Made by a program: the position numbers and the translations under genes
The notes under the pieces: model-generated
What the model saw: only the letters and a program-made list of their open reading frames with translations
Databases searched by the model: none
Told to the model about the DNA's origin: nothing
Assembly (NCBI RefSeq): GCF_029223865.1
Contig: NZ_CP119520.1
Location: forward strand, 7,006,001 to 7,070,000
Direction of reading: 5' to 3'
Length of the DNA: 64,000 nt
Source: Telluria mixta
Lineage (GTDB): Bacteria > Pseudomonadota > Gammaproteobacteria > Burkholderiales > Burkholderiaceae_D
Shown here: positions 18,271 to 26,739 of the stretch, in pieces
Layout of the letters: each line of letters starts with the position of its first letter
Numbering within the stretch: position 1 is the first letter of the stretch

Positions 18271-19167
18271 TCAGCGTACGTCGCCGACCGCGACCGGATC
18301 CAGATGCGCCGCCAGAAACGCGCCGATGCGCCGCTCGTATTCCTCGCGCGCGTACGCATGCAGGTTCACGTGCGCGGCGCCCTTCACCACCCACAATGCT
18401 TTCGGCTGCGCGGCGGCCTCGTAGAGCCGCTGCGTTTCGGCCAGGGTCGTGTGCAGGTCGGCGCTGCCGGACGCGATCAGCACCGGCGCCTTCACCTGTC
18501 CCACGTATTTGATCGGGTGCAGCGCATCCGGCCGGATACTGAGCCGCAGCGGCAATTGCCACAGCAGCAGCGCGGACAGCGGCCCGCCCACGGGCCCCAG
18601 ACGCATGCGCAGGCGGTTGGCGACGGCTTCCTCGATCGTCGGATACATCGATTCCAGCACGACCGCATCGACGGGCGGGCAGTCGCGGCACAGCACGAGC
18701 GCCGCCGCGCCCAGCGACACGCCGATCACGCCAATCCTCTGCCCCGGCGCGCGGCGCCTGAGCTCCTCGAGCGCGGCCCGGACACCATCCGCCTCGCGCA
18801 GGCCGAACGTGACGAAGGACGCCGTACTGGCACCCTGGCCCGGCAGGTCGATCAGCAGGACGGCATAGCCCTGGTCGTTGAGGAAACGGGCGCGGTCGGC
18901 CATGTCGCGGCGGTCGCCGTGGATTCCGTGCAGCAGCAGGACGGCGCCGCGGCCCCGCCCCGGCAGCCAGGAACTCGCGACACGCTGGTCCGGCGCCGCA
19001 CGCAGCAGCACGTCTTCGAAGCCGGGGCTGGCCAGCGCCACTTGCCGCGGTTCGACCGCGATCAGTTTCGAACCGATCGCCCACACGATAGCGGCGCCAA
19101 CCAACACGAGGACGGCAAGAGCGATCAGGCAGGCGGAGAGCGGCAGGCGGAGCGGCATGTCGATCAT
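18271..19167 (-). CDS. Membrane-anchored alpha/beta hydrolase
   Basis: Predicted esterase or peptidase-like hydrolase of 298 residues; substrate unknown. An N-terminal transmembrane segment (about residues 8-30, CLIALAVLVLVGAAIVWAI) anchors it. The alpha/beta hydrolase core follows with the oxyanion segment LLLHGIHGDRRD, the nucleophile elbow GVSLGA, an acidic residue in ASGSADLH and the catalytic histidine probably in KGAAHVN. The ATG at 19167 is the best start; ribosome-binding signals are weak and an in-frame ATG three codons later is possible. It lies 50 bp after the CueR-like gene, same strand. Confidence 0.82.
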   Translation of the reverse strand: MIDMPLRLPLSACLIALAVLVLVGAAIVWAIGSKLIAVEPRQVALASPGFEDVLLRAAPDQRVASSWLPGRGRGAVLLLHGIHGDRRDMADRARFLNDQGYAVLLIDLPGQGASTASFVTFGLREADGVRAALEELRRRAPGQRIGVIGVSLGAAALVLCRDCPPVDAVVLESMYPTIEEAVANRLRMRLGPVGGPLSALLLWQLPLRLSIRPDALHPIKYVGQVKAPVLIASGSADLHTTLAETQRLYEAAAQPKALWVVKGAAHVNLHAYAREEYERRIGAFLAAHLDPVAVGDVR

Positions 19168-19217
19168 TAGACCGCAATGCTTGCGTCCGGTCCAGCCGGA
19201 TGATCCAGTGGGCTGAC

Positions 19218-19622
19218 TCAGTGGGCCGCCAGGTCGTCCAGGATCGGGCAATCGGAACGGGCGTCGCCGTGACAGGAACTGGCCAGGTTGGCAAGGGTGC
19301 GCTTCATTGCTTCCAGCTCCGCGATCTTGCGGTCCAGCTCGGCGATGTGTTCCAGTGCCAGGCGGCGCACGTCGGCGCTGGCACGGTGCTTGTCGCGCCA
19401 CAGCGCCAGCAGGTCCGCGATCTGGTCCAGCGAAAAGCCCAGCGCGCGGCCGCGGTGGATGAATTGCAGCATGCGCACGTCGTCGCCGCCGTACAGCCGG
19501 TAGCCCGCCTCCGTGCGCCGCGCCGGCGGCAGCAGGCCGATGGATTCGTAATGACGCACCATCTTCGCCGTCACGCCGGACGCCCTGGCCGCCTCGCCGA
19601 TGTTGAAATATGTGTCGTTCAT
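19218..19622 (-). CDS. cueR: MerR-family copper-responsive regulator (CueR-like)
   Basis: Metal sensor of 134 residues. The MerR helix-turn-helix (FNIGEAARASGVTAKMVRHY, then GLLPPARRTEAGYRLY) is followed by a dimerisation helix. The C-terminal metal loop has C117 and C125 spaced as in CueR (C-x7-C, within CHGDARSDCPIL). A serine in RASADV sits where CueR has S77, which in the family marks monovalent ions such as Cu(I) or Ag(I). Its own promoter has the MerR-type 19-bp spacer. No copper ATPase gene is visible in the window, so its targets other than itself lie elsewhere or are unknown. Confidence 0.88.
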   Translation of the reverse strand: MNDTYFNIGEAARASGVTAKMVRHYESIGLLPPARRTEAGYRLYGGDDVRMLQFIHRGRALGFSLDQIADLLALWRDKHRASADVRRLALEHIAELDRKIAELEAMKRTLANLASSCHGDARSDCPILDDLAAH

Positions 19623-19629
19623 GAACGCC

Positions 19630-19660
19630 AGCATACACCTTCCCACGATGGGAAGCTCAA
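19630..19660 (-). promoter_or_regulatory. MerR-type promoter/operator of cueR
   Basis: On the minus strand TTGAGC (19660-19655) and TATGCT (19635-19630) are separated by 19 bp, the long spacer that MerR-type activators untwist. The spacer holds the perfect dyad CTTCCCA-CGA-TGGGAAG (19639-19655), close to known CueR/HmrR boxes. Transcription would begin about one base before the cueR ATG, so the mRNA should be nearly leaderless. Confidence 0.75.
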
Positions 19661-19705
19661 GGGGTCGCTTGACTTGCCGCGCCAAGCGGTTAAGCTCGAC
19701 GAACC

Positions 19706-19909
19706 ATGAAGAAGACTTTACTCATCGCATTGGGCCTTGCACTGGCCGGCCCCGTCGTCCTGAACGCGGCCCCGGCGCCGTGGTATCACTGGCACAGCAA
19801 GAGCACGGGCGCGATCGTCTGTTCGCAGACGCCGCTCGGCGAAGGCTGGGCGCGCGCCGATGGGCCGTATCGTGACGCCCGTTGCGAAAAACCATTGCCT
19901 GCTAAATAA
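19706..19909 (+). CDS. Small secreted protein of unknown function
   Basis: A 67-residue product with a clear signal peptide (MKKTLLIALGLALAGPVVLNA, cleavage near residues 21-22). The mature part, about 45 residues, has a WYHWHSK segment rich in histidine and tryptophan and two cysteines (VCSQTP and ARCEKP) that could form a disulfide or bind metal. It is divergent from cueR, 83 bp from its start, with TTGACT (19669-19674) and TAAGCT (19691-19696) 16 bp apart just upstream. A copper-linked role is only suggested by the neighbour. No family recognised. Confidence 0.7.
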   Translation: MKKTLLIALGLALAGPVVLNAAPAPWYHWHSKSTGAIVCSQTPLGEGWARADGPYRDARCEKPLPAK

Positions 19910-19968
19910 TCCACCAGAGGAGTCAGCAACACGAAGGTCGCCGTAGTCCCCTAACCGAGGAGAAATCG

Positions 19969-20526
19969 ATGTTCAACAACCCCGAGCAATTCGCAAACGC
20001 CACCAAGACCCTGTTCGACCTGCAGATGCAGACTTTCAATGCCTTGGCCACCAAGGCCGTGCAGGGCGTCGAGCAGGTGGTGGCGCTGAACCTGGCGACC
20101 GCCAAGCAATCGATGGAAAACACGCTGGAGGCCAGCCGCCAGTTCAGCCAGGCGCCGGACCCGAAGACGGCCATCGATGCCCTGCAGGCGCGCGTGCAGC
20201 CGGGCGTGACGGAAGCGACGGCCTATGGCGAACAGCTCAAGCAGATCATCGGCGACATCAAGAGCGAATTCGAGCAGGCCGCCGATACCCATCTGGCCGA
20301 AGCGAAAAACACCCTGTCCGCGCTGATCTACGACGTCACGCAAAACGTCAAGCCGGGCCAGGAAAACGCGGTGGAAATCATCAAGGCCGCGATCGAGAAT
20401 GCGTTCAAGGGCTACGAGCAGGTGACGCAATCGACCCGCGAGGCCATGCGCCGCGTCGAGGAGGAGGTCGCGAGCGCGACCGAGCGGCTGAAAGCCGCCC
20501 AGTCGCAACCGCCAACGGCGCATTGA
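19969..20526 (+). CDS. phaP: Phasin family protein (PHA granule-associated)
   Basis: Amphipathic helical protein of 185 residues with the phasin_2 pattern: NPEQFANATKTLFDLQMQTF at the N-terminus, then long helices rich in Ala, Gln and Glu and no signal peptide. Phasins coat polyhydroxyalkanoate granules and control their size. An AGGAG-type site precedes the ATG. The stop lies only four bases from the end of the convergent tssA gene, leaving no room for a separate terminator. No other PHA genes are in the window. Confidence 0.9.
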   Translation: MFNNPEQFANATKTLFDLQMQTFNALATKAVQGVEQVVALNLATAKQSMENTLEASRQFSQAPDPKTAIDALQARVQPGVTEATAYGEQLKQIIGDIKSEFEQAADTHLAEAKNTLSALIYDVTQNVKPGQENAVEIIKAAIENAFKGYEQVTQSTREAMRRVEEEVASATERLKAAQSQPPTAH

Positions 20527-20530
20527 GCGG

Positions 20531-21511
20531 TCAGGACGGCGGGGTCCCCACGCCCAGCATCTCTTCGATGTGGGCGAATGCCGCGTCGTCCTTCACCACC
20601 GACCGCAGCCACACGTGCAGCGGTTGCTCGCCCCACTGCGCGGCCTTGTCGGCCAGGTAGGCGACCGGGCTGTGCGGCTCCGTGCGGCGGAAGTAGTCGG
20701 CCACCGCGCGCAGCTGGGCCAGCGCCTGGGTGCGAGTTTGCAGCGGCCCGTCCGCCGCCGGCGCCCGCGCCGCCCCCATGACGACGACGTCGGTCGCGCC
20801 GGGGGCCGGCACCGCTTCCTTCAATGCCGGCTTGATGAACAGGACGAGGCTTTCCAGTCCCGAGCGCGCGGCACCGAAACTGGGACCGTCCGTCCCCACC
20901 GCCGCGTCGACGCTCTTTTCCAGCCGGTCGATGGCGTCTGCGCAATGCTCGCAGTCGCGCATCAGGTTCGCATAAAACGCCTGCGACGTGCGCTGGCGCG
21001 CCCCTTCCAGCTTCGCGAGCGCGTCGGCGCCCTGCATGCGCGCGACGTCGAAATCGCTGAGCGACCGGCCGTCCGCGCCTTCGGTGAGCGGCACGGCGCG
21101 CAGCCAGGGCGCAATGCGCGCGGCCAGCCACGCGAGGTTGCCGATGCGGCGCTCGGCACCATCCTCGTCCGGCAGCGGATACAGCCCATCCCAGTAACGC
21201 TCGCACAGCATGGCGATGAGAAGCAGGCTGTCGGCGAGCGCGCGCACGCCGGCCGTCTGCACGCTGGCCTCGGCCAGCCAGACGGCCAGCTGCAAGTCCT
21301 TGCTGCGCTGTTCGATCAGCCGGGCGCACTCCCGGCCGACGAACTTCCAGTCCGCCTCCTTCAGCTCCGTGACCCAGGCGCCCTGCTCCAGCGACGGATC
21401 GTCGGCCTGGCGCGCACGCACGATGGCGTCGATCTCGCTGGAAAACGCGAGGTCGTCGCCGCAGGGCTTGTCCGCGCTGACGGGCGCGAGCAGCCGTTCC
21501 AGGTTCAACAT
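20531..21511 (-). CDS. tssA: Type VI secretion protein TssA (ImpA N-terminal domain)
   Basis: TssA caps and organises assembly of the T6SS baseplate and sheath. The 326-residue protein starts with the ImpA_N domain (LLAPVSADKPCGDDLAFSSE, then ERYWDGLYPLPDEDG near residues 105-120) and ends with a C-terminal domain containing YFRRTEPHSPVAYLADKAAQ, typical of TssA. The start is 10 bp after the clpV stop. It is the last gene of the leftward operon and abuts the phasin gene. Confidence 0.93.
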   Translation of the reverse strand: MLNLERLLAPVSADKPCGDDLAFSSEIDAIVRARQADDPSLEQGAWVTELKEADWKFVGRECARLIEQRSKDLQLAVWLAEASVQTAGVRALADSLLLIAMLCERYWDGLYPLPDEDGAERRIGNLAWLAARIAPWLRAVPLTEGADGRSLSDFDVARMQGADALAKLEGARQRTSQAFYANLMRDCEHCADAIDRLEKSVDAAVGTDGPSFGAARSGLESLVLFIKPALKEAVPAPGATDVVVMGAARAPAADGPLQTRTQALAQLRAVADYFRRTEPHSPVAYLADKAAQWGEQPLHVWLRSVVKDDAAFAHIEEMLGVGTPPS

Positions 21512-21521
21512 GGTGACCTCC

Positions 21522-24173
21522 TCACGCCGGTTCGACGGCGTACCTGATCTTGCCCGTTTTGGTGGCGCCGACTTTCACCCGGCCGATCGCACCGCCTTCC
21601 GCCATGCGCGCCAGCACGGCGTCCGCGATCTCGGGCAGCAGCGTGCCATTCAGGATCGTGTCGACGTTGCGCGCGCCCGAGTCGACCTCGGTGCAGCGTG
21701 CCAGCACGGCCGCCACGAGCGCGTCGTCGTATTCGAAGCGGGCGTTGTGGTTGACGGCCACGCGCTGCTTGATGCGGTCCAGCTTGAGCCGGACGATGTT
21801 GGAGAGGACGGCATCGTCGATCGGATAGAACGGCACCACCGTCAGGCGGCCGAGGAACGCGGGTTTGAAGTGCTTCATGAGGCTCGGCCGGATCAGTTCC
21901 GCCAGCTGGTCCGGCGTAGGGCGCTCGCCAGGTGCCTTGTTCAGGCAGGCCTGCATGATCTGGCTCGACGCCGCATTCGACGTCAGGATGATGATCGTGT
22001 TGCGAAAGTCGATCTGGCGGCCTTCCGCGTCGTCCAGCACGCCCTTGTCGAACACCTGGAAGAACAGTTCGAGCACGTCGGCATGCGCCTTTTCGACTTC
22101 ATCCAGCAGCACGACGCTGTACGGATTGCGGCGCACGGCTTCCGTCAGCACGCCGCCTTCGCCATAGCCGACGTAGCCCGGCGGCGAGCCTTTCAGGCCG
22201 GAGACGCTGTGCGCTTCCTGGTATTCGCTCATGTTGATCGTCACGAGCTTCCGTTCGCCGCCGTACAGCAGGTCCGCGAGCGCGAGCGCCGTCTCCGTCT
22301 TGCCCACGCCGGACGTGCCGACGAACAGGAATACGCCCTTCGGCTTGTTGGGATCCTCGAGGTTCGCGCGCGCCGTGCGCACGCGCTGGGCGACGATGCC
22401 GCTGGCGTGACCCTGGCCGAGGATCCGCTCGTCCAGCAAGCCCTGCAGATTCATCACGGTGCGGATCTCGTCCTTCACCATGCGCCCGAGCGGAATGCCG
22501 GTCCAGGCGGCGACGATGGCGGCCACCGTCTGGCCGTCGACCTGCACGGGCACGAGCGGCGTCTCGCCCTGCAGCGCATGCAGTTCCGCGATCTTCGCGC
22601 GCAGCGCGGGACTGTCGCCCTGCCCCGCTTCCTGCCCCGCCTCAAGCCGCGCGCGCATCGCGTGGATCTCGGCGCACAGCGCCTGCTCGGCATCCCAGCG
22701 CGCGCGCAGGCGGTCCTGTTCGTCCAGCGCCGTGGCCCGCTCCGCGTGCAGCGCGGTCAACACGGCACCATGGTCCGCGCCCGCGCTCTCTTCGCGCACG
22801 AGGGCCTGGATGCGCGCATCGAGACGCTCCACCGTGCGCGCGCAATCCTCCAGCACGGCGGGCGTGGCCTTCTGGCCCAGCGCGACCTTGGCGCACGCCG
22901 TATCGAGCACGCTGACCGCCTTGTCCGGCAACTGGCGCCCGCTGATGTAGCGGCGCGACAGGCGCACGGCTTCCACGATGGCCTCGTCGTAGATGCGCAC
23001 GCCGAAGTGCGCCTCCATCAGCGGCGCCATCGCACGCAGCATCGCGCTCGCCGTTTCCTCGTCCGGTTCCTCGACCTTCACGACCTGGAACCGGCGTGCC
23101 AGCGCGGCATCCTTTTCAAAATACTTTTTGTACTCGCTCCACGTGGTGGCGGCCACGGTGCGCAACTCGCCGCGCGCCAGCGCGGGCTTCAGCAGGTTGG
23201 CCGCATCGTTCTGGCCGGCCGTACCGCCCGCGCCGATCATCGTGTGCGCCTCGTCGATGAACAGGATGATCGGATGCAGGCTTTTCTTCACCTCGTCGAT
23301 CACGTTCTTCAGGCGGTTCTCGAACTCGCCCTTGACGCTGGCACCGGCCTGCAGCAGGCCGAGATCCAGCGTGTGGATCTCAACGCCACGCAGGACATCC
23401 GGCACGTCGCCCTGCGCGATGCGCAGCGCGAGGCCTTCGACGACGGCCGTCTTGCCCACGCCCGCCTCGCCCGTCAGGATCGGGTTGTTCTGGCGCCGGC
23501 GCATGAGGATGTCGATCACTTGCCGGATCTCGGCGTCGCGCCCGATCACGGGATCGAGCCTGCCTTCGCGCGCGCGCGCCGTGAGGCAGGTCGTGTACTG
23601 GTCGAGCGCGGGCGTCTTGCCGTGCGCGCTCCCCTGCAGTTCGGTGACGGGGTCCGCGGACGGCGCCGGGGCGGCGGCCATCACGGCGGGTGCTTCGTCG
23701 GAGCCGTGCGTCAGCTTGTCGAAATCGTGTTTCAGGCGGTCGAGCGGGAAGCCGGCGAAATGGCGCGACGCGCGCTGGGCCAGTTGCGCGAGGCCCGGCT
23801 CCGTCAGCAGCGCGAGCAGCAGGTGACCGCTGCGGATATGCTGCGGCTGCCCCGATGCGCCGAGTGACGCGATCAGCCACGCATGCTCGAACAGCACCGG
23901 CAAATGGCGCGAGAACACGGGCGTGCGCGCGCTGCCCGACGGCAGGCGTTCCACCTCCTTGCGCAGATCGGATTCGAGGCCCGTCAGGCTGACGTCGGCC
24001 GCGCGCGCCACCACCACGAGGTCGCTCCCGGGCTGCTCCAGCAGCGCGAGGAACACGTGCTCGATGTCGACTTCGTACTGGCCGAGCCCCACGCAGATGC
24101 CGGCCGCGCGCGTGGCGGCGGAGCGCGTGACGTCGTTCAGCTTGGCGATCAGGGTCTTCAGGTTGATATCCAT
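21522..24173 (-). CDS. clpV: Type VI secretion ATPase TssH (ClpV)
   Basis: Hexameric AAA+ ATPase that disassembles contracted TssBC sheaths in the cytoplasm for reuse. The 883 residues have a Clp N-domain, first ATPase with Walker A GEAGVGKT (about residue 218) and Walker B ILFIDEAH, a coiled-coil middle domain, and second ATPase with GTSGVGKTE and VVLLDEVEKAH. A C-terminal domain follows. An AAAGGACC ribosome-binding site precedes the ATG at 24173. That site lies inside the tssE coding tail, giving a 16-bp overlap. In most T6SS loci tssF and tssG separate tssE from clpV; here they do not. Confidence 0.96.
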   Translation of the reverse strand: MDINLKTLIAKLNDVTRSAATRAAGICVGLGQYEVDIEHVFLALLEQPGSDLVVVARAADVSLTGLESDLRKEVERLPSGSARTPVFSRHLPVLFEHAWLIASLGASGQPQHIRSGHLLLALLTEPGLAQLAQRASRHFAGFPLDRLKHDFDKLTHGSDEAPAVMAAAPAPSADPVTELQGSAHGKTPALDQYTTCLTARAREGRLDPVIGRDAEIRQVIDILMRRRQNNPILTGEAGVGKTAVVEGLALRIAQGDVPDVLRGVEIHTLDLGLLQAGASVKGEFENRLKNVIDEVKKSLHPIILFIDEAHTMIGAGGTAGQNDAANLLKPALARGELRTVAATTWSEYKKYFEKDAALARRFQVVKVEEPDEETASAMLRAMAPLMEAHFGVRIYDEAIVEAVRLSRRYISGRQLPDKAVSVLDTACAKVALGQKATPAVLEDCARTVERLDARIQALVREESAGADHGAVLTALHAERATALDEQDRLRARWDAEQALCAEIHAMRARLEAGQEAGQGDSPALRAKIAELHALQGETPLVPVQVDGQTVAAIVAAWTGIPLGRMVKDEIRTVMNLQGLLDERILGQGHASGIVAQRVRTARANLEDPNKPKGVFLFVGTSGVGKTETALALADLLYGGERKLVTINMSEYQEAHSVSGLKGSPPGYVGYGEGGVLTEAVRRNPYSVVLLDEVEKAHADVLELFFQVFDKGVLDDAEGRQIDFRNTIIILTSNAASSQIMQACLNKAPGERPTPDQLAELIRPSLMKHFKPAFLGRLTVVPFYPIDDAVLSNIVRLKLDRIKQRVAVNHNARFEYDDALVAAVLARCTEVDSGARNVDTILNGTLLPEIADAVLARMAEGGAIGRVKVGATKTGKIRYAVEPA

Positions 24174-24652
24174 GTCGAGGTCCTTTGTGGAGTTGACGGA
24201 GCGGCCTTGCTGACCGCGTAGTTCAGCGAGTCAGGCTGCAGCACGGCGTTGAAATTGACCGGTACGACAGCGGCGCCGGGACCGGCGTGCAGGGTCGCGT
24301 TGATCACGAAATTCAGGCGGTTGACGCTGCCCTGCCCGGAAGCCAGGGTCGCGCTGACGTTCTTCAGGCGCGGTTCGTGGCGCTCGATCGCGTCCTTCAG
24401 GCAGGCGCAGATCGCGGCCCGGTCCTCGCTGCTCGACAGGGAGAACGCGGCGAAGTCGGTCAGGCCATAGTTCAGGATGGAGGCGCGTGCGAGGGGCCAC
24501 GCGTCGAAGGCTTCGGGCGGCAGGCCGGCGCGGGCGTTCAGCAGGGCTTCCAGGTCGCGCGCAACATTGTCCTTGAGTTGCTCGACACCGGCGCGGCTGG
24601 GATGGGCCCGCTCACCCATCAGGCGGTCGAGCAGGCCGGGAAGATAGGTCAT
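24158..24652 (-). CDS. tssE: Type VI secretion baseplate protein TssE (gp25-like)
   Basis: Wedge component of the T6SS baseplate, related to phage T4 gp25. The 164 residues contain the gp25 core: VARDLEALLNAR, SILNYGLTDFA, and ERHEPRLKNVSATL, the conserved acidic/arginine segment needed for sheath polymerisation. The last dozen residues (APSTPQRTSTWIST) read through the clpV ribosome-binding site and look like a non-conserved tail. The start lies 71 bp after the hcp stop, beyond a strong terminator. Its usual partners TssF and TssG are not encoded next to it. Confidence 0.9.
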   Translation of the reverse strand: MTYLPGLLDRLMGERAHPSRAGVEQLKDNVARDLEALLNARAGLPPEAFDAWPLARASILNYGLTDFAAFSLSSSEDRAAICACLKDAIERHEPRLKNVSATLASGQGSVNRLNFVINATLHAGPGAAVVPVNFNAVLQPDSLNYAVSKAAPSTPQRTSTWIST

Positions 24653-24676
24653 CGCTGCTCCGTTTCAAACGGTAGT

Positions 24677-24703
24677 AAAAAAACCGCGGCCCGGAGGCCG
24701 CGG
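24677..24703 (-). terminator. Intra-operon terminator after hcp
   Basis: On the minus strand an 8-bp all-GC stem (24696-24703 with 24684-24691) closes a TCCG loop and is followed by seven T residues (24677-24683). It begins about 20 bp after the hcp stop and before tssE. It could end part of the transcription there, so Hcp, needed in bulk, would outnumber the downstream products. Confidence 0.85.
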
Positions 24704-24723
24704 AAGACGCGGGGAAGACGTAT

Positions 24724-25215
24724 TCAGACGACCCGGTTCGTGGCAAGATCCCAGCCGCCGGACGTATTGCCGCCGGCGCCGCCGCCGATCTTCTGCTGGG
24801 TGTACTTCCATTTGATCTTCGAGAATTTCAGGCCGACCTTCTCGTGCAGGAAATCGCCTTCCGCGACCGCCGGCTTGACGGAACCGATCAGCACGTTCTC
24901 GATCTCGATCTCGAAGTACTTGACGCGTTCGCCCTGCCCGTCGGCACGCATGAATTCGAACTTCGCCTTCGGGATGGTCTTGCCCGACGAGCAGGTCTGC
25001 AGCAGCAGCGGCGAAGACAGGTCGGCCAGCTTGGCGATCTCGATTTCCTCGTGCTCGCAGCGCTCGGCCGTATGGCCACCGCCTGTCGACGCCGTGGCGG
25101 ACTTGGGTTGGGTCACGCCCCAGTTGACCGATTTGCACTCGATCCAGTCCTTGTGCTTGTCGTCGGCCGATTCACCCTTGATGCCGTCGATTTGCAGGTA
25201 CACGTCAATTGCCAT
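24724..25215 (-). CDS. hcp: Hcp, type VI secretion tube protein (TssD)
   Basis: Forms hexameric rings that stack as the inner tube of the T6SS and are secreted. The 163-residue length and sequence are typical of Hcp1: MAIDVYLQIDGIKGES at the start, DWIECKSVNWGV, then strand-rich segments ending in KIKWKYTQQKIGG. A short glycine-rich tail (GGGAGGNTSGGWD) ends the protein. It lies 30 bp after tssC and is followed by a strong hairpin terminator before tssE. Confidence 0.96.
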   Translation of the reverse strand: MAIDVYLQIDGIKGESADDKHKDWIECKSVNWGVTQPKSATASTGGGHTAERCEHEEIEIAKLADLSSPLLLQTCSSGKTIPKAKFEFMRADGQGERVKYFEIEIENVLIGSVKPAVAEGDFLHEKVGLKFSKIKWKYTQQKIGGGAGGNTSGGWDLATNRVV

Positions 25216-25245
25216 GTTCTACTCCAGTTCAAGTTGTTGAGAGAT

Positions 25246-26739
25246 TCAGTTCTTGGTCGATTGCGGCAACTCCGCGACCAAACGGAGCGAAACGGACAAT
25301 TCGTCGAGCTGGAAATGCGGACGCAGGAACGAGACGGCACGGTAGACACCCGGACGTCCCGGCACTTCCTGCACCTGCACGCTCGCTTCGCGCAGCGGGA
25401 ACTGCGCCTTTTGTTCCTGGCTCGCGTTATCGTCCAAAAGCACGTATTGCGTCAGCCAGCGGTTCAGGTAATCCTCGACGTTCGACGCGGCGGTGAAGCT
25501 GCCGATCTTGTCGCGCATCATGGCCTTCATGTAGTGCGCGATGCGCGACACGGCGAAGATGTACTGCAGCTGCGACGACAGCAGCGCGTTCGCATTGGCC
25601 GCCTCGTTCGCATACTTGCGCGCCTTCTGCGCCGACTGCGCGCCGAAGAACGCGGCATACGATGTGTTCTTGCAGTGCACGAGCGAGATGAAGCCCAGGT
25701 CCGACAACTCCTTTTCGCGCCGGTCCGTGATCGCCAGCTCGGTCGGGCATTTCAGCGCGATCTCGCCCTCGTCCGTCTTGAACGTGTGCGTCGGCAGGTT
25801 TTCCACCAGGCCGCCGCCTTCGACGCCGCGGATCGCGGCGCACCAGCCATAGTCCTCGAAGGCCTTCGTCAGCTTCGTCGCAAAGGCATACGCGGCGTTA
25901 CACCACAGGTATTTCTGGTGATCGGTGCCATCCACGTCCTCGACAAAATTAAACCCTTCGGTGGCAGTGCCGTCGGCCGGGTTGTACGGCAGCCGGCCCA
26001 GGAAGCGCGGCAACGTGAGGCCGACGTAGCGCGCGTCCTCCGACTCGCGGAACGCCTTCCATTTCGCGTATTCGACGGTGTCGAACACCTTGGCCAGGTC
26101 GCGCGGCTTGCCCAGGTCGCCGAAGCTCTCGATGCCGAACAATTCCGGCCCGGCGGACGTGATGAACGGCGCATGGCTGGCCGCCGCCACGTGCGACATC
26201 TGCTCGAGAAAATAGATGTCTTCGGGCTGGCGCGTGATCTCGAAGTCGCCGATCAGCGTGCCGTACGGCGCGCCGCCGAAGCTGCCGAATTCCTCTTCGT
26301 AGATTTTCTTGAATAACGTGCTCTGGTCGAATTCCAGCGCCGACTGGAAGTCCTTCACGAGCTCGCGCTTGCTCGCATTGAGCATGCGCACCTGCAGGCC
26401 GTTGCTGGTCGCCGTGTTCTTGACCAGGTAGTGCAGCCCGGTCCAGCTGCGCTCCAGCTTCTGGAACTCCGGCGCGTGCATGATCGCGGACAGCTGGGCC
26501 GAGATCATCCGGTCCAGCTCCGCCAGGCGCGCATCGATCGTCGCCGACAGATTCGTCGACACGACCATCGTGCCCTCCATCACCTGGCTCACGAGCTCGG
26601 AGATGATGTCGCGCGCCCGTTCGTGTTCGCTGCTCGATTTCGCCACCCGGCTCTGTTCGACGATCTGGTCGAGCAGGGACATGTCCAGTTCGCCGGCCGG
26701 TCCAGGTACCGCGTTCGCCGTCTCGAGGATCGCGCTCAT
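25246..26739 (-). CDS. tssC: Type VI secretion sheath large subunit TssC
   Basis: Large subunit of the contractile sheath, forming the TssB-TssC cogwheel recognised by ClpV. At 497 residues it matches the family. Landmarks are LDRMISAQLSAIMHAPEFQK, WTGLHYLVKNT, EFGSFGGAPYGTLIGDFE, FLGRLPYNP and the C-terminal LRPHFQLDELSVSLRLVAELP. Its start overlaps the tssB stop (ATGA), so the two sheath subunits are translationally coupled. Confidence 0.97.
   Translation of the reverse strand: MSAILETANAVPGPAGELDMSLLDQIVEQSRVAKSSSEHERARDIISELVSQVMEGTMVVSTNLSATIDARLAELDRMISAQLSAIMHAPEFQKLERSWTGLHYLVKNTATSNGLQVRMLNASKRELVKDFQSALEFDQSTLFKKIYEEEFGSFGGAPYGTLIGDFEITRQPEDIYFLEQMSHVAAASHAPFITSAGPELFGIESFGDLGKPRDLAKVFDTVEYAKWKAFRESEDARYVGLTLPRFLGRLPYNPADGTATEGFNFVEDVDGTDHQKYLWCNAAYAFATKLTKAFEDYGWCAAIRGVEGGGLVENLPTHTFKTDEGEIALKCPTELAITDRREKELSDLGFISLVHCKNTSYAAFFGAQSAQKARKYANEAANANALLSSQLQYIFAVSRIAHYMKAMMRDKIGSFTAASNVEDYLNRWLTQYVLLDDNASQEQKAQFPLREASVQVQEVPGRPGVYRAVSFLRPHFQLDELSVSLRLVAELPQSTKN

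Noticed and set aside
21210..23867. 885-codon open frame opposite clpV
   Set aside because: Antisense shadow; ClpV has both Walker motifs on the other strand.
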